Positions 6,427-15,300 of a stretch of 44,808 bases of DNA are shown here, piece after piece. Below the pieces are notes generated by a model. It made no database searches. It had not been told where the DNA came from and worked only from the letters and a program-made list of their open reading frames with translations. How positions within the stretch are numbered: position 1 is the first letter of the stretch; every line of letters begins with the position of its first letter. The DNA comes from a virus: the IMG/VR virus record IMGVR_UViG_3300042486_000656, positions 1 through 44,808 of that record. One strand, 5' to 3'. The position numbers and the translations under genes are program-made.

Positions 6427-8492
6427 ACGACTATTCCCGTTTTATCGCTATGTCCCGCTACGCTCGCTTCCTGCCTGATGAGGGCAGGCGCGAGACGTGG
6501 GGCGAGACGGTAGACCGCTACATTGATGAGCTGGTGTACCCAGCGCTGCACGGCACTTCCATGCGCGGCGGTGAAGTCGCCGGTTTGGCAGGAGACCTGC
6601 GTTCGGCCATCAAGAACATGGACGTCCTCCCGTCCATGCGGGCGCTGTACACTGCGGGTCCTGCGTTGAACGAAGACGACACGGCGTGCTACAACTGCGC
6701 CTACCTTCCCGTCGACAAGGTGGAAGCGTTCAGTGAAGCGCTCTACATCCTGATGCGGGGCACGGGGGTGGGCTACAGCGTCGAACGCAAGTACGTCGAC
6801 AAGCTGCCCACGGTGCCGAACGCATTCGAGGACATCGGTGCGGTGTACGTCGTGGACGACTCCAAGGAAGGCTGGGCAGGAGCTGTAGGCGACCTGCTGA
6901 AGCTGCTGTACGCCGGCAAGGACGTGCAATTCGACCTGTCGCAGATTCGCCCCAAGGGCGCCATCCTGCGCACGTTCGGTGGGCGTGCGAGCGGCCCGGA
7001 GCCGCTACGCAAGGCCCTCGACTTCATCCGCGAAACTGTGATGAACGCGTCAGGACGCAAGCTGCTGCCCATCGAATGCCATGACATCCTGTGCAGCATC
7101 GGCGATGCAGTGGTGAGCGGCGGGGTCAGGCGCTCTGCGCTGCTCAGCTTGTCCGACCTGGACGACAAGTCCATGGCCCAGGCCAAGAGCACGTTCCTAG
7201 TCGACGAGTACAAGCTGCTCGACGAGAGCGACACGAGCTGGACCTACGCCATCACCATGAAACGTGGGCAGCCTGTTCGTCCCACCTACCGCGTCACACT
7301 GTCGAAGGAGACGCAGCAGGACGACCATCGCCTTCTGGAGCGTGGCAAGAAGGTGGGCTGGTGGGTGGTGGAGCCACAGCGCGCGCTGGCCAACAACAGC
7401 GTCGCGTACGAGAAGAAGCCCGCGTTCGCGGAGTTCCTGGCCGAGATGCACCACCTGCACCAGAGCTACAGCGGGGAACGCGGCATCTTCTTCCGAGGAG
7501 CCGCGGCCAAGGCAGCCGGGCGTTCTGGCCGGCGCGACGTCGATCACGACTGGGGAACCAACCCCTGCTCGGAAATCATCCTGCGCCCCAACCAGTTCTG
7601 CAACCTCACCACTGTCGTGGTGAGGCCGGAGGACACTCTGCAGGACTTGTCGCACAAAGTGCAACTGGCAACTACCCTGGGCACCATCCAAGCAACGCGC
7701 ACCAACTTCCCGAAGCTGTCGGAGGCGTGGACCAAGAACACCGAAGAGGAGCGGCTGCTGGGCGTGAGCCTCACTGGCGTGATGGACCACCCGGTGCTGC
7801 AGGACGGTGAAATTGGCAGGGACGGCTTTGAGTCTGAGGCGTACTCCTGGCTGCGTCACCTGCGCCAGCAGGCCGTTAATCAGAATCGCGTCATGGCCGC
7901 GGCGCTGGGCATTCCGCAAGCCACGGCTGTCACGTGCGTGAAGCCGGAGGGCACGGTGAGTCAGCTCACGGACACGGCCAGCGGCCTGCATCCGCGCTGG
8001 GCGCCGTTCTACATCCGACGTGTGCGTGAGAGCAGCACCAACCAGCTGGCCCAGTTCATGGCCAGCCAGGGCGTTCCGTTCGTGATGGACAAGGACGACT
8101 ACGTGTTCGAGTTCCCGATGAAGTCGCCCGAGGACTCCGTGTTCCGGAACGATCTAACGGCTGTGCAGCAACTGGAGCACTGGCTCATGATTCAGCGCAA
8201 CTGGGCCGAGCACAAGCCCAGCATCACGGTGTACTACAGCGACGACGAGTTCTTCGAGATGGCCCAGTGGCTGTGGGACAACTTCGACGAGCTGAGTGGT
8301 GTGGCCCTGCTTCCGCGCGACAGCGGCACGTACAGGCTGGCCCCGTACGAGGACATCACGGAGGCCGAGTACGAGCGACGTGTCGCCGAGTTCCCTGCCA
8401 TGATTCATTGGGACGCGTTCCGAGAATCCGAAGACAACACTGTCGGCGCGCAGACTCTAGCGTGTATCGGAGCGTCGTGTGAAATTCCGTGA
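6423..8492 (+). CDS. nrdJ: Adenosylcobalamin-dependent (class II) ribonucleoside-triphosphate reductase
   Basis: The product has 689 residues. The active site reads NPCSEI with Cys382 (the thiyl-radical cysteine) and Glu384, followed 11 residues later by Cys393 in QFCNL. The same spacing is seen in the monomeric class II enzyme of Lactobacillus leichmannii. The N-terminal partner cysteines lie in CYNCAYLP (Cys89, Cys92). The C-terminal redox pair is CIGASCE (Cys681, Cys686). It reduces ribonucleotides to deoxyribonucleotides using a B12 cofactor, which must come from the host or its surroundings. It starts at TTG 6423 overlapping the previous stop. Class II reductases are characteristic of cobavirus-type podophages. 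All key residues are present, so it should be active. Confidence 0.95.
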   Translation: MNDYSRFIAMSRYARFLPDEGRRETWGETVDRYIDELVYPALHGTSMRGGEVAGLAGDLRSAIKNMDVLPSMRALYTAGPALNEDDTACYNCAYLPVDKVEAFSEALYILMRGTGVGYSVERKYVDKLPTVPNAFEDIGAVYVVDDSKEGWAGAVGDLLKLLYAGKDVQFDLSQIRPKGAILRTFGGRASGPEPLRKALDFIRETVMNASGRKLLPIECHDILCSIGDAVVSGGVRRSALLSLSDLDDKSMAQAKSTFLVDEYKLLDESDTSWTYAITMKRGQPVRPTYRVTLSKETQQDDHRLLERGKKVGWWVVEPQRALANNSVAYEKKPAFAEFLAEMHHLHQSYSGERGIFFRGAAAKAAGRSGRRDVDHDWGTNPCSEIILRPNQFCNLTTVVVRPEDTLQDLSHKVQLATTLGTIQATRTNFPKLSEAWTKNTEEERLLGVSLTGVMDHPVLQDGEIGRDGFESEAYSWLRHLRQQAVNQNRVMAAALGIPQATAVTCVKPEGTVSQLTDTASGLHPRWAPFYIRRVRESSTNQLAQFMASQGVPFVMDKDDYVFEFPMKSPEDSVFRNDLTAVQQLEHWLMIQRNWAEHKPSITVYYSDDEFFEMAQWLWDNFDELSGVALLPRDSGTYRLAPYEDITEAEYERRVAEFPAMIHWDAFRESEDNTVGAQTLACIGASCEIP

Positions 8493-8823
8493 TTTATCTG
8501 GGAAGCAGTTTGGAGAGCTGACTGTTCTTGGGCTGTCGGAGATGGACAGGAGCAACCGCTCTCGTTGGTCCGTGCAGTGCTCGTGCGGGGTGGAGAAGAC
8601 AGTGCAGGTGCGAGGTGCCCTGATGAAAGTGGAACGTGTGACTCTGACGTACCAGAACGGGAACACCAGGACGTTCCCTCACGCTGAGGTGGAGTTCGAG
8701 AGCCGACCCGCCGCGCAGAAGTCTTCGGAGGTGGACGGAGAGTTCATCACGATCAGATCGTCCAGCGTCGGACCGTTCTCCGAATACCGCTACAACCTTC
8801 GGTCTGTGGAGATCATTCTGTGA
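8479..8823 (+). CDS. Chimeric small protein: homing-nuclease-type N-terminus joined to an unrelated C-terminus
   Basis: The product has 114 residues and starts at GTG 8479 inside the end of nrdJ. Residues 1-45 (DLSGKQFGELTVL ... WSVQCSCG) match the short zinc-ribbon-like module that precedes HNH or AP2 domains in phage homing endonucleases, but no nuclease domain follows. The remaining part, beginning at an internal ATG (8624: MKVERVTLTYQNGNTRTF), is beta-rich and unrelated. I infer that a homing endonuclease gene inserted at the 3' end of nrdJ was deleted down to its first module and fused to the next gene. The second Met could also be the true start of an independent 66-residue protein. Confidence 0.6.
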   Translation: MKFRDLSGKQFGELTVLGLSEMDRSNRSRWSVQCSCGVEKTVQVRGALMKVERVTLTYQNGNTRTFPHAEVEFESRPAAQKSSEVDGEFITIRSSSVGPFSEYRYNLRSVEIIL

Positions 8824-9305
8824 GCGATCGATACAAGCTCACGCAGAGCGTGGGGCGCAGGATCCTGTCCGTGGCGAGCTACAAGGACCTGGCCAGGCAC
8901 CATCCATCGTCCCCGCGGAAGCCAGGTCGTCACTACCAGGTGATCGACGGCAAGGAAGAAGAGGTGCGCTACCGCGACAGGCGCGTCTACGTGAAGAAGG
9001 ACTTCATCATCGCCAACCCAGGAGGTCCGCCCTTCGTGCCGAGTCCTGTCGCCGGGCAAGTGCGTTACCTGGGCGACGCCACCAACACCATCCGTGTTGT
9101 TGGGGATGACGGGCGCATGCTGGCGCAGCTCCTGCACGCCAGCAGCATGCCTGGCCGGCCGCAGACGATCAAGCGGGGCCAGCCTCTCGGAATCATGGAC
9201 GACATCGGCAGCCCCGGCTCCATCCACGTCCACCTGGAGGCCGAGCCCGACACATTCGAGGCGTACATCAATGACATTGTGGCAGGCGTCATTGCCCCGC
9301 CGTGA
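8820..9305 (+). CDS. M23/LytM-like domain protein, catalytic residues uncertain
   Basis: The product has 161 residues. The C-terminal half follows the beta-sheet pattern of LytM/M23 peptidases: PSPVAGQVRYLGD, TIRVVGDDGR, LLHASSM, then KRGQPLGIMDDIGSPGSIHVHLEAE, ending with the HxH motif. The first metal-binding HxxxD motif of true M23 peptidases is not visible, so it may be a non-catalytic relative. It is the penultimate gene of the plus-strand arm. A role in cell-wall handling is possible but not shown. GTG 8820 overlaps the previous stop (GTGA). Confidence 0.5.
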   Translation: MSDRYKLTQSVGRRILSVASYKDLARHHPSSPRKPGRHYQVIDGKEEEVRYRDRRVYVKKDFIIANPGGPPFVPSPVAGQVRYLGDATNTIRVVGDDGRMLAQLLHASSMPGRPQTIKRGQPLGIMDDIGSPGSIHVHLEAEPDTFEAYINDIVAGVIAPP

Positions 9306-9318
9306 GGCTGCCAGGCTG

Positions 9319-9489
9319 ATGTGGAACAGCATGAGCGGTAAGCTGGCTCCTCTCTGCCTGCTCATCCTGTTCGTGAGCCAGTACCACGGCTACAACATGT
9401 TCGGCGTGTACGCCGCAATTGCTCCGGTCATCATAGCTGCCAGCCTTTCGGGGCTGGCAGCCCTCACTGGAAAAGGCCCCACTGTGTAA
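9319..9489 (+). CDS. Small membrane protein
   Basis: The product has 56 residues with two likely membrane segments, about residues 9-22 (APLCLLILFVSQY) and 28-48 (FGVYAAIAPVIIAASLSGLAA). ATG 9319 was chosen. Its ribosome site is weak. It is the last gene before the convergent terminator and follows an M23-like protein, so a holin-like function is possible but not shown. Confidence 0.5.
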   Translation: MWNSMSGKLAPLCLLILFVSQYHGYNMFGVYAAIAPVIIAASLSGLAALTGKGPTV

Positions 9490-9560
9490 CTCTACTGTTT
9501 CGTCTGAGGAGGTGATAGCCACTGTACCCCGGCCCCTTCAAGCCGGGTCTCCCGTAGCGC

Positions 9561-9581
9561 AGCCCCGCCAGATGCGGGGCT
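9561..9581 (+). terminator. Hairpin upstream of the main terminator
   Basis: An 8-bp perfect stem AGCCCCGC/GCGGGGCT has a 5-base loop and no adjacent U-run. It lies between the last plus-strand gene and the strong terminator, and probably adds to transcript end protection. Confidence 0.45.
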
Positions 9582-9592
9582 GACAATCAGGT

Positions 9593-9633
9593 AAAAAGAA
9601 AGCCCCAGGACTTTGCGGTCCTGGGGCTTTTTC
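9593..9633. terminator. Bidirectional intrinsic terminator where the two arms converge
   Basis: An 11-bp perfect stem, AGCCCCAGGAC (9601-9611) with GTCCTGGGGCT (9618-9628), is followed by a T-run on the plus strand and preceded by an A-rich run (9593-9600). It therefore works as a rho-independent terminator in both directions. It separates the end of the plus-strand arm from the end of the minus-strand arm. Confidence 0.92.
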
Positions 9634-9651
9634 GTTTCCGCGTTATCGGCG

Positions 9652-9987
9652 TCAGAGTTCCGGGGGCGTGAGCCCCTGGTGCTTGAGCCACGCCGTCAGC
9701 GTGGCCAGCTTCTCTTCCGCCGCACGCCTCGCGGCGCGTTCGGCTTCCAGCTCATCTTCCAGCTGTTTCAGCTTCTCTTCCAGCTGAATCTGTCGATCGC
9801 GTAGTAGCGCGAAGGTAGTGGACTGCGCGTCGGCCACGCTGGTGGCCGCACGCTCCTCCGCAACTGTGGCCTCAGTGCGCGCCAGAGCAGCGCGCTGTCT
9901 CAGCACCCACGCCCACACGAGCGCGATGATTCCGCCCGCGCTACCAATGGCTCCCGCAACGGATTCCAGGTTCTGCTGCTTCGACAT
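9652..9987 (-). CDS. Membrane-anchored coiled-coil protein
   Basis: The product has 111 residues. The start ATG at 9987 shares a base with the upstream stop (TGATG). It has an N-terminal membrane segment (about residues 15-31, SAGGIIALVWAWVL), then a long charged coiled coil (QIQLEEKLKQLEDELEAERA region) to near the C-terminus. It follows the lytic transglycosylase at the end of the late arm. It might be a holin-type or cell-envelope protein. The phage already has a separate spanin pair at 31.3-31.8 kb, so a spanin role is less likely. Confidence 0.65.
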   Translation of the reverse strand: MSKQQNLESVAGAIGSAGGIIALVWAWVLRQRAALARTEATVAEERAATSVADAQSTTFALLRDRQIQLEEKLKQLEDELEAERAARRAAEEKLATLTAWLKHQGLTPPEL

Positions 9988-10454
9988 CAATTCCCCCCGT
10001 ATTTCTTGTCCATGTACTTGCTGATGCGATCCAGGTAGCCGCGAGTCTCGGCCGCGGGCGGGGGCTTGCCCGCCAACACAGCCTTGCCTGCTCTCCACCC
10101 ACCATTGTAGTGCGCTACAGCCGCCATGACGTTGCCGTCGTATTGCCGTAGCAGCGTCTGCATGTAGCGCCCCGCGGCGTCGATCGACTCAAACGGGTCG
10201 TCGACGTTGTGCGGGTAGTCCTTGCGCGTGCCAGGCATGAACTGCATCACGCCCTGTGCCCCCTTCGGGCTCGTGGCCCAGCCGGTGGCGGCCCGGGGCG
10301 TCCGTTCCCCGGCGTTCTTCAGCGCCTCCACCACCCCGAACGGCAGCCCGTACCTGGCCTCCACCTCGTGGGCGAAGTCGTCCAGGCGAGGATCGTCATG
10401 GGTCAGGGTGGCCCATTGATCGGGGCTCTGAGAGAGCTTCCTCCAGTCACTCAT
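9987..10454 (-). CDS. Lytic transglycosylase (SLT domain)
   Basis: The product has 155 residues. The SLT-fold pattern is visible: RYGLPFGVVEALKNAGE with a likely catalytic Glu, then GAQGVMQFMPGT, DPFESIDAAGRYMQTLL and VMAAVAHYNGG. It cleaves peptidoglycan glycan strands. In T7 this domain forms the N-terminus of gp16. Here it is a separate small gene at the end of the ejection-protein cluster, so it may act either at infection as a virion component or at lysis. ATG 10454 overlaps the preceding TGA. Confidence 0.85.
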   Translation of the reverse strand: MSDWRKLSQSPDQWATLTHDDPRLDDFAHEVEARYGLPFGVVEALKNAGERTPRAATGWATSPKGAQGVMQFMPGTRKDYPHNVDDPFESIDAAGRYMQTLLRQYDGNVMAAVAHYNGGWRAGKAVLAGKPPPAAETRGYLDRISKYMDKKYGGN

Positions 10455-12370
10455 CGGTTTCCTCCAGGAACGTCCCACCAGCGCGCAGGAGCGGTTCTGG
10501 TGGCGGGGGCGCTACCACCCCCTTGGGTGGGCTGTGCGGGGCGCCTGCGCGCCTCCTCCTGCTGTCTGAGAGCCTGTCCGGGGCTGTAGTTCTCGCCCAC
10601 CAGGCGGATGACGTCCGCCCGAGTGCCCCCGGAGTAGGCTTGCAGGGTACGGTAGAGCAGGTCCGCCTGGGCGGCCCGGTTGTACTGGATCAGGCCCGCT
10701 TTCTCCACGGCACTCAGCTGGTCCAGCGTGACGCCGGGCTTGAGCTGAAACACCTGCCCGTTGGGGGCCTGGAAGTCCAGCACCACCTTACCCATCAGGC
10801 CAGGGTACTTGCTGTACAGGCCCTGGTTCAGGACGCGGAAGCTGTTGCCTGTTGCCGCGGCCATCACTGTCGTCAGGTCCCGCTGCTGGTCTTTCGTCAG
10901 CGTGGGCACGATGAGAGTGGCGTGATCGTGTAGGATTTGCATGGTGCCGGGTTTGTCAGTGGTGGGGCTCCTCGTGAACGCGCCAGCCCTGAACTCCTGG
11001 TCTGGCTGCGACACGTAGCTCACCAGGGCTTTCTGCGCCACGCTCACGAAACGCGCCGTAGCGATCGGGTCGTCCTTCCCCTTGCCGCCGTAGATTGCCT
11101 TCACCAGCTGCGGCAGCAGGGCGGGGGCCTGCTTCGCCACCAGCTCCGGCGAGGCGGTGTCCTGCAGGATGTCCGCCGCGAGCAGCACCATGCTCTTCTC
11201 CATCTTCGCTGTGACGAGCTGCTGGACGCTCTGCGGCATGTCACGCATGAACACTTGCATCCGCAAATACTCCTCGTTGTTCAGCATGCCGTTGCGCTCC
11301 GTCGCCAACAGCAGGTCGTTCGCGGCAGTCATGTACTCGGCGTCGTTCTTGATCGCCCGCAGGCCGTCGAACCTGGCCAGCAGCTCATCTCCTCGCTGCC
11401 TGTACACCTGCCGTAGCGAAGGGTCGATGTTGTACTTGACGGCCTCGGCTTCCATCTCGGCGAGGCTTCGGCGGATGCCCTCAGACGCCTGGTCCATGGC
11501 CTGCCGCATGGCCTGCGGGTCGTTCTCCAGTCCATTCATGCGAAGGCTGGAACGCACGTTGTCAGGCAGCGCGGCGGCCTGACTGCGCAGGGCCTCGTGC
11601 TTGGCGATCCACACGGCAGCGTTCTCCGGCGCCCGGTAGTCGTTCTGCAGGTTGCGCAGCTTCACCGTGTTCTCGGCCATGGACACCCTCTGCTCGGCTT
11701 CCATGCGCTGCAGCAGGATAGGCGCAGTGTTCTTCCAGTATTCCTGGAAGTTGGGATCATCAGGCCCCTCGAAGAGGGCGTAACCGCCCAGGCCGTGCTG
11801 CTTCAGCAGCTCGATGCGATCGTCGTACGTCTTCCACTTGTCGTCCCGGGCCTGCTTCGCCTGAGCGGCGGCGTCCTGCGCCATTTGCCGCTCAGCGTCG
11901 GCCAGGTAACGGCTCTCCGCGCCCGTCACGTCGCCGCCCACATACGAGGCGGCTATCTGGCGGAACTCTTGGGCCAGACCGGGGCGTTTTGCGATTGCCT
12001 GGCGCAGCAGGCGCTCCGCGCGCAGCTGGTAGGACGCGTAGTTCATGCGCCCCTGATCGCGCGCATTCACCTGCGTGTTGAGGATGCTCTGAAAATCGCG
12101 CAGAGACCTGTCGTCTTCCGGTGACAGTGGTACCTTGTCGCTCGGGCTATCCTCTTTCAGGGCCTCTGCCGCGGGGGACCCAACGACATACTGCGCTTGG
12201 AGCATCGCCTGCGCTTTATCGAAGCGCCGTTCGGCCAAAGCAGCATCCAGCTGTATGGCCTGCTTCGCCACCCCCTCCAGGGTGGTGGCGAAGCTGGTGT
12301 CCTGCACGGGGCGCCTTTCGTAGTTGAGCGGCTGCACGTCAGGGATGTCACGTCGAATTTCAGTTGCCAT
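10451..12370 (-). CDS. Internal virion (ejection) protein, gp15-like by position
   Basis: The product has 639 residues and is Gln/Ala-rich and predominantly helical, with long charged helical stretches and no membrane segment. Its C-terminus is low-complexity and Pro/Gly/Thr-rich. Order and size (between a very large ejection protein and the transglycosylase) fit the T7 gp15-type inner core protein that helps form the conduit for DNA entry. Sequence motifs specific to gp15 are not recognised, so the call rests on position and composition. It overlaps both neighbours by a few bases. Confidence 0.7.
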   Translation of the reverse strand: MATEIRRDIPDVQPLNYERRPVQDTSFATTLEGVAKQAIQLDAALAERRFDKAQAMLQAQYVVGSPAAEALKEDSPSDKVPLSPEDDRSLRDFQSILNTQVNARDQGRMNYASYQLRAERLLRQAIAKRPGLAQEFRQIAASYVGGDVTGAESRYLADAERQMAQDAAAQAKQARDDKWKTYDDRIELLKQHGLGGYALFEGPDDPNFQEYWKNTAPILLQRMEAEQRVSMAENTVKLRNLQNDYRAPENAAVWIAKHEALRSQAAALPDNVRSSLRMNGLENDPQAMRQAMDQASEGIRRSLAEMEAEAVKYNIDPSLRQVYRQRGDELLARFDGLRAIKNDAEYMTAANDLLLATERNGMLNNEEYLRMQVFMRDMPQSVQQLVTAKMEKSMVLLAADILQDTASPELVAKQAPALLPQLVKAIYGGKGKDDPIATARFVSVAQKALVSYVSQPDQEFRAGAFTRSPTTDKPGTMQILHDHATLIVPTLTKDQQRDLTTVMAAATGNSFRVLNQGLYSKYPGLMGKVVLDFQAPNGQVFQLKPGVTLDQLSAVEKAGLIQYNRAAQADLLYRTLQAYSGGTRADVIRLVGENYSPGQALRQQEEARRRPAQPTQGGGSAPATRTAPARWWDVPGGNR

Positions 12371-15300
12371 AGGTCGTCTCGTTCGTGGTCATGTTCTGCG
12401 GCTCCGGCTCTTCCATGACTTCTCTCCAGGCATCCTCCACCAGAATGGACATAGCCGGGTCATCCTTGACGAACGGCAGGTGGCGAAGGTAGTTGGCCAC
12501 CTTGGGGCCTTCTCCACCGAACCCGCCGTTGGCGAGCTTGCGCGTGATGCGCTCTACGAATGCCTGCTCGGCCGTGGTGCCGTCGCCAGAGGCGACGCGC
12601 TGCAGCTTCGCGTCGATGATTTCGGTGATGGCCTCCTTGTCTCGGCGGTCCAGCGCACTGAGGATCAGGCCCTGGTCGTTGATGTAGTTCTTCAGCAGCT
12701 CGTCGTAGATGTCGTCGCTCGGCGCTTGGGCGCTGAACTTGGTGCTGTTGTCCACCAGCTGCTGCCAGTAGATGTCGGCCAACTCCTGTACGCGGTCCTT
12801 GCGAGCTGCTCCTGCGCCAGACCCCTCGATCGCCTTGCGGGCTTCGTAGTAAGCCAGACGGTCCTTCGTCTCAACGCCTATGGCCACCGAGATGGCCGCC
12901 TCGAAGTCGTTGGTGTAGGCTTCCGCCACACGCCCGCCAGAAGCGAGGCGCATGTCATGGTCTGTGGCCCACCGAGCGGCAAGCCATTTGCCGTACGGAG
13001 CGATGAGCAAAGCCCCACCGCGCTTGACCAACTGCTCCGCTCGCTGCTCGAACGGGGCGTCATCCATGTCTCGGAAGCGGGCCAGGGTGACGTCCGCCAC
13101 CAGGCTGCCGTAGTTCCACAGGTTGCTCGCCGTCTTCACCTGCACGCCGAGCACGGCCTGCGGGTCGAGCGAGAACATCCCAATGATCCGCTCGCTCAAG
13201 GCGTCGTGCCCCGATCCCGGGGCGAAGGTCTTGCTCCAGCGGAAATCCTCCCACTTCTCGTCGGCTTCGCCGAACAGCGCCTGCGCCACCTTGTTGGCGG
13301 AATAGTCGAACACGATGCCGTCCATGAACTGCACGCCCAGATCGCTTCGCCACGCTTGCACAAACGCGTTGGCGTCCCCATCTTCCGTCAGCTCTATCTT
13401 CTCCACCACACGGTCTTCGATCAGCTTGTGCAGAACTGCCGTGACTGCCGACGCCTGCGCGCCGAACAGCAGGTATTGCATGAACACCATGCGCGCTTTC
13501 TCCACGCCGCTGAACATCGACGACCCGCCGATGCTCTTTGGCAGGCCCAGCAGCATCATCTTGTGGCTAAACTGCAGCCACTGGAACAGAGGTTTCACCA
13601 TCGATCGGGTGTACTCCGGTGCTGCCTCTGCGATCATGTTGCCCGTCAGCTCAGCAGCGCGACCGACAAGTTGGTCGCGATACAGGCTGCTCGTGAGGTC
13701 CGCCAAGCCGGCTGCCTTGTCGGCGTTGTACAGGTGGAGGAACGACACGATCTGGTTGACGTTCTCGCCGGCCTGGAAGCCGATGCGAGACAGCTGGTTC
13801 ACCGGCCATCGCACTGCCTCGCCGACACGAGCTGCAGCGCGGCCAGCGGCGCCGAGAGCACCCGTAGTAGCCGACGCCTTGGCCGTCATGGCCTTCGCCG
13901 CGGCTTCGCCGACGGCCTCGCGGATCATGGTGTTGTGACTCACCGCGTCGATCAGGCCCGACTCGACGATGGTGTCTGTGAGCCCCACCACTTCGTCCAC
14001 CGACAGCCCCGTCACCTTCGACATGCCCTGGGCGTACTGACGGAGCATGGCGTCCGTGAACACCTGCTTGCCCCCGTGCAGCCAGCTGATGCGCCCGTAC
14101 ACCGCCGAGGCGATGCCTGGGAACTGCCGCCAGGACTTGGCGGCCTGGGCCGGGAACATGGCCGACGCGACTGAGGTCTGCGCCACGTTCATGACGAACT
14201 GCCGTATCGCAGGGATTGCGATGTACATGGCGTGCATCAGCGACATGTACGCGGACACGACGTTTGCGCTTCTGCGAGACGCGGACAGCGTGGCCTCTTC
14301 GATGCGCCGAGTCGCGCCCTTCAGCCCCAGCTTGGCCACGAACGGCTTCTGCCCCAGCTTGAACGCCGCGTGGGCCATGCGCTGGTAGACAGCGCGTGTG
14401 GCATTGCGCCACCCGTCCGGGGTGGCTTCCATCAGCTCAATCTGCTTCATGTACGCGACAGCCGTGTCGCGCGCCCTGACGCTGCTGAACGTCGTGTTGA
14501 TGTTCTGCATCGACAGCCGTTCGGCCGGCGTGTCTCCACCTACAAACAGGTTCTTGTTCTCGGGCAGACGCAGGAAGTTGTGCAGGCGCTTCTTCATCGT
14601 GCTAACCAGCTCGCCCTTCGTGACGCTCTGCGTCGCGACGTCCCATCCTTGAAGAAGGGCTGCGATCGGATCAAGCTCGATCGCCCCGAAGTCTGGGCTC
14701 AGGTTACCCAGCCGGCCGCCTGAGCGCTGGCCGAACAGAATGCCGCCTCGATTGACGATCATCTCGTCGAGCTTCTTGGCGAACGCCTCCGGCTGCTGCA
14801 GGGAGCCGTCCAGCTCGTAACCGATGCGCTCGAAGCGCGAGCCCTTGCCTCTCGACGCGCGCTGGGCCATGAGCGCCGAGCGGCGGGCCACGTACTCGGC
14901 AGCGTCCGTCTCCGTCGCTGCGAGCTTCAGAGCCACCCGCTCGCCGTTACGCACGCCGTAGACGACGTACGCGCCCTGGCTGGTGTGTGGGTAGTGGCCG
15001 GGGATACGCGGCAGCACGCCGCGCATGGGCACCGGAAGCAGCTTCGAGTTCTTGCCGCTCAGGAGGACATGTCGAGCCAGGCCCTGCGGGCCGTTCACCG
15101 GGTACTCCAGCCGGCCGATCTGTCCGCCCTTGTCGTAGAGCTGAGCCAGCTCGTCTCGCGACATCGTCTTCACCAGCCCGGTCTCGGGGTCAAACACCTT
15201 CGGCGAGTCTTGCCCGAGCGCCGCCAGGCGTTCGTACGGCTTGACAAAGCCGGCTCTGACGCCGTTCACGCGCAGCTCTTGCATTCCGTTACGCAGCTTG

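Noticed and set aside
9490-9600. tRNA or small RNA gene before the convergent terminator
   Set aside because: The GC-rich stems do not form a cloverleaf and there is no anticodon arm. Only terminator-type hairpins are supported.
12324-14174. Long plus-strand open frame (616 codons)
   Set aside because: It is antisense to the 1712-residue ejection protein, and the composition is that of a shadow frame in GC-rich DNA.
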